NCBI RefSeq assembly: GCF_028275115.1
Contig: NZ_JAQCNH010000027.1
Coordinates: 25,528 to 89,527 of the forward strand
DNA from: Halorientalis sp.
GTDB taxonomy: Archaea > Halobacteriota > Halobacteria > Halobacteriales > Haloarculaceae
DNA length: 64,000 nucleotides
Reading direction: 5' to 3'
This document shows positions 44,115-53,066 of this stretch, piece by piece. How positions within the stretch are numbered: the stretch's first letter is position 1; every line of letters begins with the position of its first letter. The position numbers and the translations under genes were made by a program. The notes beneath the pieces were generated by a model. That model was not told where the DNA came from. It was given only the letters and a program-made list of their open reading frames with translations, and made no database searches.

Positions 44115-44675
44115 ATGGACATAGAACGTCCGGGACCGCAGTTCACCTGTCCCGTGACCGACGACAGGTCGTTCTCCGGCACGGACCTGTACTACGCCGT
44201 CGAGACGGCGCTAATCGCGCCCGGCATCGTGAGTCACGAGGCCGCCCACATGCTCGCCTGCCGAGTGACCGGCGTCGGCGTGGTCGAGTCGTCGGTACTG
44301 AACCCTTTCGGCGCCGACGCGTACCTCGATCATCAACCGGTCAGGTCGTTCCCCGCCGACCTGCTGATCGCCGTCGCACCCGTCCTGCTCAACACCACGC
44401 TCGCCTTCGCCGCGTTCGTGCTGGCTCCGGCTGCCGGGACACCGCTCCTGTCGGCCCCCTGCTACTGGCTGGGTGTCTGTTTCGGGCTGACGGCGTTCCC
44501 GAGCGTCGGTGACACGGAGACGCTGTTCGAGACGGCCGGCACGCTCCCTCGACCGCTCCGGCCTGTCGGCTATCTCCTCGCCGCGCCGGTGCGAGCGTTC
44601 ACGCTCGTTCCCGGCTCCGCGGGCGTCGCTGGGTTCGCGTTGCTCCTGTTCCTGTTCGGGGTGACTCGGCCATGA
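44115..44675 (+). CDS. Membrane zinc-metallopeptidase-like protein (HExxH)
   Basis: 186 residues from ATG 44115 with four membrane helices. IVSHEAAHMLACRVTG holds HEAAH, the HExxH zinc motif, within the first helix as in site-2-protease-like and DUF3267-type peptidases; a second-motif candidate is ALTAFPSVGDTETLF. Small for a full S2P protease, so enzymatic activity is likely but unproven. Convergent with the metallophosphoesterase gene. Confidence 0.7.
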   Translation: MDIERPGPQFTCPVTDDRSFSGTDLYYAVETALIAPGIVSHEAAHMLACRVTGVGVVESSVLNPFGADAYLDHQPVRSFPADLLIAVAPVLLNTTLAFAAFVLAPAAGTPLLSAPCYWLGVCFGLTAFPSVGDTETLFETAGTLPRPLRPVGYLLAAPVRAFTLVPGSAGVAGFALLLFLFGVTRP

Positions 44676-44695
44676 GTCGGTCGCTGGCCGGGTCG

Positions 44696-46033
44696 TCACT
44701 CCGCCTCCGGCGGTGCCGCGGGTTGCTCGTTCTCGACGACGGCCCGCTCCGGGAGTTCCGGATCCGGCGTTCGGCCCAGTGTGAGCAGTCGTTCTGTGAG
44801 GGTGAGCTCCTCGGGGCTCGGGCTCGGTTTCCGAATCTCCTCGAACTCGACGACCACGGCTTCGGCCTCGGCCGCGATGCGGACGGCACAGAGCTGGTAG
44901 GAGGGGAAGAACACTGGCGGGAGGACGCCGATGACGCCGTCGCGGCGGTGGAGTCGCTTGAGCCACGTCCCGGTGTTGACGAGTAGTCCGCCGCCGACCG
45001 TCGACACCCCCGGTCGGTGCGTGTGGCCGTAACAGTAGATGATAGCCTCCGAGTCGGCCGCAAACACGTCGCGTGCGGCCTGCTGGTACGGCGTTTCGGC
45101 ATCGACGGTGAGCGTGGTCTCGAACACACCGAACCGGTCGATAGTCTTTCGAACGTCCCGACGGAGAAAGTACAACGGGATTCCTACGAGCAGGAGGAGA
45201 CCGGCGATGGCCACGTTGACAGCGAGCAGGAACCAGATGGCAGTCCCGGCGGTCCCGAACCGGCCGAGGAACGCGGTCCCCAACTCGATCGGTGTGGACC
45301 AGACCCCGGCCACGGACAGACCAGCGAGGACCGCGAGGACGGCACTGACGTTGAACAACAGGAGGAAGGGGACGAGCGCGTACCGGAGGAGCGGACTCAT
45401 CTCGCGGTAGAAGTATTTCGAGAGGAGCCACACCGGCATCCGCTCCGTTGGCGTGACGGCCTGAACGTCTTTCAGCCAGTTGTACCGGCCCCGGTCCGAG
45501 AGCTGCCCCGCCCGGCTCGTGACGAGTGTGTTGTAGTAGTACCCCAGCGGCGAGGCGTGGGGGTTGCCCCAGTCCTCGATCCTGTTGTTCGGGTCCTGCT
45601 GGTGGCCGTGCTCGAAGTGCACGACTCGGTCACCGACCTGTCTGGTGAGCGACTCCTGCTGGACCAGTTCGACGTTGTAGGACGCGAAGCGCTCGACGTA
45701 CTCGTCGTAGGCCGCGAGTTCGTGGTCGTGATTGCCGGGGACCAGAGTGATACTGACGTTCTCGCCAGTCACGCGCAACTGCTCGAACAGTCGCGGGTAG
45801 GCGTCTGTCAGGTAGTCGAACTTCGCCGTCCCCTCGACACTCGTTATTTCCCAGAGCCCGAACGCGTCGCCGTTGATGACCAGTTCCGCGTTCTCGTCGG
45901 TTCGTTCCAGTGTTTCCAGAAAGTCGAGCAACTCCGGCAGCGCCTCGACATCTCCGAGTTGCTCTTCGCCGCCGACGTGGAGGTCGCTGATGACGTAGTA
46001 AACGCGGTCGTCGGCGTCGGTCGACACTGTCAC
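44696..46033 (-). CDS. Membrane-anchored calcineurin-like metallophosphoesterase
   Basis: 445 residues. Metal motifs: VISDLHVGGEE, VINGDAFGLWE (GD with Ala), VPGNHDHELAAY, HFEHGHQQDPNN and the final YCYGHTHRPGV. Between them, about residues 225-300, lie two or three membrane helices (LVPFLLLFNVSAVLAVLAGL, AIWFLLAVNVAIAGLLLLVG). LpxH/UDP-hexosamine-type or cyclic nucleotide phosphodiesterases share this core; substrate unknown. The membrane insertion inside the catalytic domain is unusual but seen in some haloarchaeal relatives. Confidence 0.88.
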   Translation of the reverse strand: MTVSTDADDRVYYVISDLHVGGEEQLGDVEALPELLDFLETLERTDENAELVINGDAFGLWEITSVEGTAKFDYLTDAYPRLFEQLRVTGENVSITLVPGNHDHELAAYDEYVERFASYNVELVQQESLTRQVGDRVVHFEHGHQQDPNNRIEDWGNPHASPLGYYYNTLVTSRAGQLSDRGRYNWLKDVQAVTPTERMPVWLLSKYFYREMSPLLRYALVPFLLLFNVSAVLAVLAGLSVAGVWSTPIELGTAFLGRFGTAGTAIWFLLAVNVAIAGLLLLVGIPLYFLRRDVRKTIDRFGVFETTLTVDAETPYQQAARDVFAADSEAIIYCYGHTHRPGVSTVGGGLLVNTGTWLKRLHRRDGVIGVLPPVFFPSYQLCAVRIAAEAEAVVVEFEEIRKPSPSPEELTLTERLLTLGRTPDPELPERAVVENEQPAAPPEAE

Positions 46034-46075
46034 ACTCTGACGACCCGGCGGTCAAAGTAGTTGTTCTTTCGGGGT

Positions 46076-48265
46076 TCACCGCGGCGCGATCAACTCGACG
46101 GGATGGGGGACCTCCCGCTCGTAGAGAATGTCGAGTTGCTCCTGGCAGGAGGTCCCGCTGGCGAGCAACCGCCGGTCGTCGACGTCGCCGAGGTCCGCGC
46201 GTAGGTGTTCGCCCACGTCCATGCTGACCTCGTAGTACTCGCTCTTGTAGCCGAAACTGCCGGCCATTCCGCAACACTCCACGTCCGACGTGCGAACGCT
46301 GTAACCCAGCTCCGACAGGACGGTTTCGGTGTACTCGTCGACACCCATGGTCCGTTGCTGACAGTGGCTGTGGTACGCGACACCGGCGTCGTCTACAGGT
46401 GTGTCGAGGGCGGCCTGCTCAGCTCCGTTGTCCAGCAGACCGTAGACGAACTCCATCACGTCGTAGCAGTTCTCGGCTAACCGTTCGGCCGACCGCTCGG
46501 GCAACAGGTGGTCGTAGTCGCGCCGGAACATCGCCAGATCGCTCGGCTCGATTACCACCACGTCCCGGCCGTCGTCGATGTGAGTTACCAGCGCGCCGTG
46601 AACCGCTTCCGCCTGCTCGCGGGCCGTGTCGACCATGCCCTGCGAGAGAGGCGCGCGACCGCTCTCCGGCACGGCCGGGATGTGGACGCGAACGTCGAGT
46701 GCTTCGAGAGCCCTGACGGCCGCCCTCCCGCGTTCGGGGTCGAAGTAGTCGGTGTACACGTCGGGGTACAGCACCACGTCTCGGTCAGGGTCGGCGACCT
46801 GTGTGCCGCGGGCACCGTACCACTCCCGCAGCGTCTCGTCGGCGAACTGCGGGAGGTCTCGACGCGGGTCGACGCCGAACACCTGCTTCAGTACCCACTT
46901 CCCGGGTCGGCTCCCCGCGACAGCGTTGCTGAGGCCGGGCGCGACCGAGCCGACCTTCGCCAGCGCCTCCACGTTGCCAAAGAGGCGCTTCTGGAGGTCC
47001 AGCCCCGCCGGTTCCTCGTCGGGCGTCAGCCCCTCGACGAGGAACTCGTAGTCGTCTCCGTCCTCGTGGTGGTTGATCCGGTCGCGGACGACGGTGTTGA
47101 CCCAGGGGATGTCGATCTCGACCGGGCATTTGGGTTCACAGCGGGAACACCCGGTACAGAGGTCGTTCATCTCGCCGGCGCTGTCGAGGTCGTGGACGCC
47201 GGCCTCCCAGCCGGTGCCGATACCGCCAGTGTAGGTCTCGCCGCCGAAGCCGTGACCGCCGACGGCCTGGAAGTTCGAGCAGGCGTTCGAGCAGGCACCA
47301 CACCGGATGCAGTAGAGTGTCTCTCGGAGGTCGTCGTCCTCCCGCATCCCCATCCGACCGTTGTCGAGCAAGACCAGGTGGAACTCGCGTTCCTCGGCGT
47401 CACGCATCTCGTCGGCCTCGAAGTCCGGAATCGGCGTGTCGACCGGCGGGGTCAACAGCGAGACGTAGGAGGTGATGTCCTGCCCCGTCCCCGTGCGGGC
47501 GATGAGTTCCGTGAACGGCTGGAGGTCGGCGAGACTGTGGACGAGTTTCTCGATGCCCGCGACGGCGACGTGCGTGTCCGGCGTCACCGCCGTCTTCCGG
47601 GCGTTACCCTCGTTGGTGACGAGCATCAGCGTCCCCGACTCGGCGACCACGAAGTTCGCGCCGGTCATGCCCACGTCGGCCTCGCGGATGTGTTCGCCCA
47701 CGCGCTCCCGGGCGAAGTCGGTGAGTTCGGTGGGGTCGCCCGGCAGCTCCTCGCCGAGGTCGAATTCGCCGTTGAACAGGTCGGCGATGTCGTCCGGGGA
47801 CCGGTGCATCGCCGGTCCGATCAGGTGCGAGGGGGCTTCGTCGGCCAACTGGATGACGTACTCGCCGAGGTCAGTCTCGACCACCTCGTACCCGGCCTGT
47901 TCGAGGTGACCGTTCACGTCGATCTCCTCGGTCGTCATCGATTTGCTCTTGACGAGTTTGTCCGCCTCGCGGTCGGCCATGATCCTCTCGACGATTCGGT
48001 TCGCGTCCGCGGCCGTCTGGGCGACGTGAACCTGCCCACCGTTTGCCTCGACGGCCTCGGTGACCTCGTCGATGAGCGTCGGTAGGTTCTCGATGGCCGA
48101 TTCCTTGATACTGCGGGCTGCACCACGAAGCGCTTCGTAGTCGTCGAACTGCTGTATCGCGTAGTCCGAGAGCTGGTTGACGGTGCGGGTGTTCTGTGCG
48201 ACCGCGTCGCCTTCGGTCGCCATCAACCGCCGGAGGCGCTCGGCGGTGTCGCGGCGGGAACTCAT
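46076..48265 (-). CDS. LutB/LutA-type fusion iron-sulfur protein for lactate oxidation
   Basis: 729 residues. N-terminal LUD domain (LutB-like, residues about 50-305, with VGMTGANFVVAESGTLMLV split as in the family), then two [4Fe-4S] ferredoxin motifs CIRCGACSNACSNF and CTGCSRCEPKCPVE, and a C-terminal pair of cysteine-rich CCG-type regions (YHSHCQQRTMG, VECCGMAGSFG) as in LutA. In bacteria LutA, LutB and LutC are separate; here A and B are one chain. Oxidises L-lactate to pyruvate with a quinone or other acceptor. Overlaps the LutC gene by four bases. Confidence 0.9.
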   Translation of the reverse strand: MSSRRDTAERLRRLMATEGDAVAQNTRTVNQLSDYAIQQFDDYEALRGAARSIKESAIENLPTLIDEVTEAVEANGGQVHVAQTAADANRIVERIMADREADKLVKSKSMTTEEIDVNGHLEQAGYEVVETDLGEYVIQLADEAPSHLIGPAMHRSPDDIADLFNGEFDLGEELPGDPTELTDFARERVGEHIREADVGMTGANFVVAESGTLMLVTNEGNARKTAVTPDTHVAVAGIEKLVHSLADLQPFTELIARTGTGQDITSYVSLLTPPVDTPIPDFEADEMRDAEEREFHLVLLDNGRMGMREDDDLRETLYCIRCGACSNACSNFQAVGGHGFGGETYTGGIGTGWEAGVHDLDSAGEMNDLCTGCSRCEPKCPVEIDIPWVNTVVRDRINHHEDGDDYEFLVEGLTPDEEPAGLDLQKRLFGNVEALAKVGSVAPGLSNAVAGSRPGKWVLKQVFGVDPRRDLPQFADETLREWYGARGTQVADPDRDVVLYPDVYTDYFDPERGRAAVRALEALDVRVHIPAVPESGRAPLSQGMVDTAREQAEAVHGALVTHIDDGRDVVVIEPSDLAMFRRDYDHLLPERSAERLAENCYDVMEFVYGLLDNGAEQAALDTPVDDAGVAYHSHCQQRTMGVDEYTETVLSELGYSVRTSDVECCGMAGSFGYKSEYYEVSMDVGEHLRADLGDVDDRRLLASGTSCQEQLDILYEREVPHPVELIAPR

Positions 48266-48759
48266 CTGTCCTCCAGCACGACGACGTGTGTTTCCGAGGG
48301 GCCGTGGACGCCCTGTACGAGCGTCCCCATATCGGCGGTCGCGCTCGGGCCCGTCGCCAGCACCTGTGTGTCCATCCCGGCCGCGAAGTCCTCACCGAGC
48401 CGCTCGTACGCCGCTGGCATGTCGGCCACCACGTCGCTGGCGGCGACGACGGCAACGTGGCGAGGCGCGTACAGGCTGACCAGTTCGTCACCGGCCGCAC
48501 CCGATGGGACCGTCACGGTGCCGTAATCGGCGATGCCCAACGCCGCCGGCGTCACGCCAGTCACAGCTGACTCGAGTGTCGACGGCGACGGCTCGACGTC
48601 GACGGAGTCGGGCACCGTCACGTCGTCGTACGGTATCGCAGTTCCCACAGCCGGGTCTTCGACGACCTCGGCCAGCACGTCGTCGGCGTCCCCGGCAGCC
48701 GTCCGGTGGACGTCGCCAGGAACGGACGACTCGAAAGTCGAGAGCGGCTCGGTACTCAT
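48262..48759 (-). CDS. LutC-like LUD domain protein
   Basis: 165 residues from ATG 48759; the frame runs 16 codons further up but MSTEPLSTFES is the natural start. LUD domain: ALGIADYGTVTVPSG, ELVSLYAPRHVAVVAASDVV, TGPSATADMGTLVQGVHGP. Third component of the lactate-utilisation complex with the downstream LutAB fusion; translationally coupled to it (ATGA overlap). Confidence 0.88.
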   Translation of the reverse strand: MSTEPLSTFESSVPGDVHRTAAGDADDVLAEVVEDPAVGTAIPYDDVTVPDSVDVEPSPSTLESAVTGVTPAALGIADYGTVTVPSGAAGDELVSLYAPRHVAVVAASDVVADMPAAYERLGEDFAAGMDTQVLATGPSATADMGTLVQGVHGPSETHVVVLEDR

Positions 48760-48858
48760 GTCAGTTGGTGTCTGGTACCAGCTACCTAATTGCTTTGCCC
48801 TCCTCAAGGGGCCGTACCCGGGCGAGAGTGTATTCAGTGACTGAAATTACTGGTGGGT

Positions 48859-48865
48859 CTATATA
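48859..48865 (+). promoter_or_regulatory. TATA box of the HalOD1 gene
   Basis: CTATATA centred about 28 bases before ATG 48890; leaderless spacing. Confidence 0.6.
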
Positions 48866-48889
48866 CTGGTATGGCATATAAGAAGCGAT

Positions 48890-49183
48890 ATGGGTGCAAA
48901 CGATGGAGAGGTGTACATTCTCCGACCGGACGAGGAGGGTGACACCGACGACGAGGAGGCCTGGGTCAGTCCACAGCCGGCGAGTGTGGTCGTTCTGGAA
49001 GCAGTGGCGGAGGCTGTCGACGGCGACGTCGCCGATTTCGACGAGCTCGACGCCTACGTCGACCTCGACGACCTGGCCGCCGTCTTCGACGATGGGGGTG
49101 CCGACGACATCACGTTCTCCGTCGCGGACCACGACGTGACGGTCGACGCCACAGGCGACGTAGACGTCGACACGGACGACTGA
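48890..49183 (+). CDS. HalOD1 output domain-like small acidic protein
   Basis: 97 residues. SPQPASVVVLEAVAEAVDGD, DELDAYVDLDDLAAVFDDG and DDITFSVADHDVTVDA follow the HalOD1 pattern of an amphipathic helix, a short Leu/Asp segment and a two-strand end. HalOD1 domains are haloarchaeal output modules often found alone. Very acidic (Asp-rich), function unknown. Confidence 0.8.
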   Translation: MGANDGEVYILRPDEEGDTDDEEAWVSPQPASVVVLEAVAEAVDGDVADFDELDAYVDLDDLAAVFDDGGADDITFSVADHDVTVDATGDVDVDTDD

Positions 49184-49333
49184 GTTCCTCGAAGGCGGGT
49201 GGTGGCGTGAGTTCGCGTCCGTCACCGAGTCCGACAGCGACCGCCTCGCCGACCCGGAAGTGCGGACCTGTCGGGCCGCCGGACTGTCCTGGACGGCGCA
49301 CGGCCGTGTTCCCGGGATGCACAGCCAACGTCG

Positions 49334-49339
49334 TTATAC
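49334..49339 (+). promoter_or_regulatory. TATA box of the thioredoxin gene
   Basis: TTATAC centred about 26 bases before ATG 49363; leaderless spacing supports that start over an upstream in-frame ATG. Confidence 0.5.
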
Positions 49340-49362
49340 GGCATGCTGCCGTACAGTACAGT

Positions 49363-49767
49363 ATGAGCGACGCCGGCGACCCAGACGATATCGAATCGAT
49401 CCGTGAACAGAAAAAAAACGAGCTGCGGTCGGAGTTGTCCGGCGGCGCGTCGCCGGGCGAACCGGTTCACGTCGAGGACGGCGATCACTTCGCCGACCTC
49501 ACGGACGGTGGGGTCGTCCTCGTGGACTTCTACGCGGACTGGTGTGGGCCGTGTCAGATGCTCGAACCGACCGTCGAGGAGATCGCTTCCGAGACCGCCG
49601 CCACCGTCGCGAAGGTCGACGTTGACGAACAGCAACCGCTCGCCAAGCAGTTCAACGTGCAGGGTGTCCCGACGCTCGTCCTGTTCGCCGGCGGTGAGGC
49701 GGTCGAGCAGGTAGTCGGTATGCAGGACAAGGCGACGCTCGTCGACCTCGTTGAGAGGTACAGCTGA
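49363..49767 (+). CDS. Thioredoxin
   Basis: 134 residues from ATG 49363. Acidic 40-residue N-terminal extension, then the thioredoxin fold with VLVDFYADWCGPCQMLEP (active-site CGPC), VDVDEQQPLAKQFNVQGVPT with cis-Pro, and LVLFAGGEAVEQVVG. Disulfide reductase of the cytoplasm. The extension is helical (IREQKKNELRSEL) and unusual in bacterial Trx but common in haloarchaea. Confidence 0.93.
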   Translation: MSDAGDPDDIESIREQKKNELRSELSGGASPGEPVHVEDGDHFADLTDGGVVLVDFYADWCGPCQMLEPTVEEIASETAATVAKVDVDEQQPLAKQFNVQGVPTLVLFAGGEAVEQVVGMQDKATLVDLVERYS

Positions 49768-49910
49768 ACGCCCTCGACGCCGCCGCAGGGTCTGGTACGC
49801 AGCCGACCGGGCCCTTCGGGGCTTACATCTTATACTTTGTGGCGTGTTGCTGGCTCGCGGACCCTGACTCCGATTATACGGGCTCCCGGCACCGACGTGG
49901 GAGTGGAACA

Positions 49911-50642
49911 ATGGCAGAAACCGCCACGACCCACCGATCCCTCACGGACAGCCTCCGGGGCTTTTTCGCCGTCCCGTTCCGGGGACAGACCTACCGAAGC
50001 CTCGCGTACCTGCTGCTCGCGTTTCCGCTCGGCTTGTTGTACTTCGTCGCGATTATCGTCGGTGTCGCCACCGGTGTGGGCCTGCTGATCACGCTCGTCG
50101 GCGTTCCGATTCTGCTGGTGACCCTGTACGGCGTGACGCTGATCGCCGGCTTCGAGGCGTCGCTCGCGCGGCATCTGCTCGGGGTGGACGTTCCGGCACC
50201 CGAGTCCCTCAGGCGGAACCACGGGAACGGGTCGACGAATCTGGAGGCGGTCCTCTCCTGGGCACGGACCGTCCTAACTGCACCGACGACATGGACGGCG
50301 CTGATCCTCGTCGGCGTGAAGTTCGTCTTCGGACTCACCGCGTTCGTGGTGGTCGTCACCGCGGCGTCGATTTCGCTCGCGTTCCTGTCCGCACCGGTCG
50401 CTCTCTTCCTCGACGAGCCGCTCACAGTGAGCAGTCAGGCCGGAGAGTTTACCCTGCGTACGCTTGGCAACACGGAGCAGGTGTGGGTCGCCGACACCGT
50501 CCCAGAAGTCGCCGGTCTGGCTGTCCTCGGCGCGTTCGCGATGCTGATCACCCTCCATCTGGTCAACGGCCTCGCGAAGTTCGGCGGCATCTCCACGGCC
50601 GCACTGCTGGATGTCGACGGGTCTTACGAGACGTCCGCGTAG
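49911..50642 (+). CDS. Putative sensor domain membrane protein
   Basis: 243 residues from ATG 49911. GFFAVPFRGQTYRSLAYLLLAFPLG and the following helices (IVGVATGVGLLITLVGVPIL and two more after 130) match the 'Sensor' domain seen at the N-terminus of many kinases, here as a stand-alone protein with four membrane helices. No kinase or HTH part. Signal unknown. Confidence 0.75.
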   Translation: MAETATTHRSLTDSLRGFFAVPFRGQTYRSLAYLLLAFPLGLLYFVAIIVGVATGVGLLITLVGVPILLVTLYGVTLIAGFEASLARHLLGVDVPAPESLRRNHGNGSTNLEAVLSWARTVLTAPTTWTALILVGVKFVFGLTAFVVVVTAASISLAFLSAPVALFLDEPLTVSSQAGEFTLRTLGNTEQVWVADTVPEVAGLAVLGAFAMLITLHLVNGLAKFGGISTAALLDVDGSYETSA

Positions 50643-50714
50643 AGCGGACCGGTCACCGTCTACCGGAGTGAGAGCTTCCCCGCCGGGCACTCGGCTCCGG
50701 TCTGCCACCCCTAG

Positions 50715-50723
50715 TTTTATTAA
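50715..50723 (+). promoter_or_regulatory. TATA box of the biotin operon
   Basis: TTTTATTAA centred about 27 bases before the GTG at 50746. Together with the end of similarity it sets a leaderless GTG start for bioB. No BirA-type operator was recognised around it. Confidence 0.6.
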
Positions 50724-50745
50724 CTCGTCAACTGTCGAGTCGTGT

Positions 50746-51873
50746 GTGGTTTACGAGACCGGTAACCGGACGATCGACGACGCCGTCGAGCGGGTGCTGG
50801 CGGGCGAGCGACTCGACCGCCGTGACGGACTCGCACTGACGGCACAGCCGGTCGAGGAACTTGCGGCCGGAGCCGACTACGTGCGCTCGCAGTTGGGCGA
50901 CGACACGGTCGACGCCTGCTCTATCGTGAACGCGAAGGCGGGCAACTGTGCCGAGGACTGTGGCTTCTGTGCCCAGTCGGTACATTTCGACACCGGCATC
51001 GAGACGTACGGGTTCCTCGACCCCGAAGAGATTCTGGAGGCAGCCAGACGCGCCGAGCGCGACGGTGCCCAGCGGTTCGGCATCGTCGTCGCGGAGAAAG
51101 GCGTCTCCAAAGCGCAACGCCCCGGGGAGTGGCAGGAGGTCCTGCGTGCGATTCGGCTGGTGCGCGACGAAACCGACGTGGAGGTCGACGCCAGCCTCGG
51201 CATCCTCACCCGCGAGGAAGCCGAGATTCTGGCCGAAGAAGGCATCAACCACTACAATCACAACATCGAGACCTCGCCGAACTTCTTCCCGGAGATCGTC
51301 GAGACCCACTCCTTCGAGGACCGGGTGGCGACGCTCGAACTCGCCAAGGACGTCGGAATGGACCTCTGTGCCGGCGTTATCCTCGGGATGGGCGAGTCAC
51401 CTACCGACCGGGTCGACGCGGCCATCGCGCTCCAGGACGTGGGCGTCTCTTCACTGCCCGTGAACATACTCAACCCCGTCGCCGGGACGGCACTCGGTGA
51501 CGAGTTGGGCGATTCGGCGGACATCACGACGCCGGAGATAATCAAGACAATCGCAGTGTATCGGCTGCTCCATCCGGACGCCCGGGTCCGGTTGACGGGC
51601 GGGCGCGAGGTGAACCTCGACCAGGACGAACAGCACCTGCCGTTCGAGGCTGGTGCCGACGGTATCCTGACCGGCGACTACCTCACGACGGGCGGCCAGT
51701 CGCCCGGCGACGACATCGAGGTGATGGAGAAGGCTGGAATGGAGCCGAACATGGACGCAAACGAGTTCGACAAAGCGGCGGTCAAGGCCCGCGCCGGCGA
51801 TGAATCTGCGGAGCCCGAGGAGATCGAGACGGCCGCGGGGACGGCGACGAGCAACGCGGAACTTGACGACTGA
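50746..51873 (+). CDS. bioB: Biotin synthase
   Basis: 375 residues from GTG 50746 (VYETGNRTIDD). Radical SAM motif NCAEDCGFCAQS (CxxxCxxC binding the [4Fe-4S] cluster), YNHNIETSPNFF, LPVNILNPVAGT and RLTGGREVNL follow BioB. Inserts sulfur into dethiobiotin. A 40-residue acidic tail is extra. Heads bioB-bioU-bioF-bioD; gap to bioU is 80 bases. Confidence 0.95.
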   Translation: MVYETGNRTIDDAVERVLAGERLDRRDGLALTAQPVEELAAGADYVRSQLGDDTVDACSIVNAKAGNCAEDCGFCAQSVHFDTGIETYGFLDPEEILEAARRAERDGAQRFGIVVAEKGVSKAQRPGEWQEVLRAIRLVRDETDVEVDASLGILTREEAEILAEEGINHYNHNIETSPNFFPEIVETHSFEDRVATLELAKDVGMDLCAGVILGMGESPTDRVDAAIALQDVGVSSLPVNILNPVAGTALGDELGDSADITTPEIIKTIAVYRLLHPDARVRLTGGREVNLDQDEQHLPFEAGADGILTGDYLTTGGQSPGDDIEVMEKAGMEPNMDANEFDKAAVKARAGDESAEPEEIETAAGTATSNAELDD

Positions 51874-51953
51874 CGGGAGGGCGACCAGCGGGCGACCTTC
51901 CGGACCAGCGAACGGCGTCTTCGGACGTCGTTAGCGGACAGACGGATTCAACC

Positions 51954-53066
51954 ATGCACGAAGTCAACTTCGCGGTACTGGGATGCGGTGGTATCGGCCG
52001 ACGGACACTCGACGTCTCGAAAGAGAAGGATAACCTCACGCCCGTCGCGGCGTGTGACCGCAACGGGGTCGCAGTCGACCGTGACGGACTCGACGTGGAC
52101 GAACTGCTCGCGGCGACGGAAGGCAACATCGCGAGCGAGTCGCGAAGCGACTCGGACCGAGCGAGCGGCGAACGCAGTGAGCCGCGAGCAGACGGTGGCA
52201 CTGCCGCGGCTGGCGACGCAGGTACCGAGTCCAGTGGCGTCAAACAGACCGGTGAGAACGCCGGCGTCGCCGCCTCTGTGCAGGCCGACCCCACGGAGAC
52301 ACCTATCGGGGACATCGTCGAGGCGAGCGATGCCGTGGACGCCGTCCTGATCGCGCTCCCGAACTTCGAGCACGATTTCATCCCGCGAGTCGCGGACCGC
52401 TTCGCCGAGGCCGGGTACGAGGGCGTCCTCCTGGACGTCCTCAAGCGCTCGCGGGTCATCGACATGCTCGATGAGCGAGCCGGGGAGTTCGAGCAGCAGG
52501 GTATCACATTCGTCTGCGGGGCGGGAGCGACCCCGGGTTTCCTCACCAGCGCGGCGGCCATCGCCGCCCAGTCGTTCGTCGAGATTCAGGACGTCGAAAT
52601 ATGGTGGGGTGTCGGACTCAAGTCCGGGTACGAGGACAACCGCGGTACGGTACGAGAGGACATCGCCCACCTGCCCGAGTACGACATCGACGATGCCCGT
52701 GAGATGAGCGACGAAGCAATCGAAGCGGTCATCGACGACCACGACGGCGTCATCGAGTTCGAGGACATGGAACACGCCGACGACGTGTTGCTGGAGCGGG
52801 CCGGCGTCTGCGACGCCGAGGACGTGACCGTCGGGGGGGTTCTCGACGTGACCAGCGACGAGAAACCGACGACGACCACCGTCCGGGTCACCGGGACGAC
52901 GTTCGACGGTGAAACCGGGACGAACACCTTCGAGCTCGACGACGCAACGAGCATGGCGGCCAACGTCAACGGTCCGGCACTGGGCTACCTGAAAGCGGGC
53001 GTCCGCCGCAACCGCGCCGGCGAGTACGGCGTGTTCGGCCCCGCCGACCTGCTGCCCAGATTCTGA
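51954..53066 (+). CDS. bioU: BioU-type DAPA synthase (suicide enzyme replacing BioA)
   Basis: 370 residues. NAD(P) Rossmann start NFAVLGCGGIGRRTLD and a homoserine/saccharopine-dehydrogenase-like body: ALPNFEHDFIPRVADRF, VLLDVLKRSRVIDML, GAGATPGFLTSAAAIAA, EIWWGVGLKSGYEDNRG. In cyanobacterial BioU a lysine of the enzyme (Lys124 there) donates its amino group to KAPA; Lys164 in DVLKRS is the match once the extra 40-50 residues at about 60-115 are removed. No bioA gene lies in the operon, which fits. TGA overlaps the bioF ATG. Assignment is from memory of the family. Confidence 0.72.
   Translation: MHEVNFAVLGCGGIGRRTLDVSKEKDNLTPVAACDRNGVAVDRDGLDVDELLAATEGNIASESRSDSDRASGERSEPRADGGTAAAGDAGTESSGVKQTGENAGVAASVQADPTETPIGDIVEASDAVDAVLIALPNFEHDFIPRVADRFAEAGYEGVLLDVLKRSRVIDMLDERAGEFEQQGITFVCGAGATPGFLTSAAAIAAQSFVEIQDVEIWWGVGLKSGYEDNRGTVREDIAHLPEYDIDDAREMSDEAIEAVIDDHDGVIEFEDMEHADDVLLERAGVCDAEDVTVGGVLDVTSDEKPTTTTVRVTGTTFDGETGTNTFELDDATSMAANVNGPALGYLKAGVRRNRAGEYGVFGPADLLPRF
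52131..52195 (+). repeat. In-frame palindromic GC-rich insert inside bioU
   Basis: CGAGTCGC (52136-52143), loop GAA, GCGACTCG (52147-52154) is a perfect 8-bp hairpin, followed by a second imperfect one with GCGGC/GCCGC. It encodes a Ser/Arg-rich stretch (about residues 60-82) unlike the acidic flanks. Looks like a REP-type element inserted into a surface loop. Confidence 0.7.
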
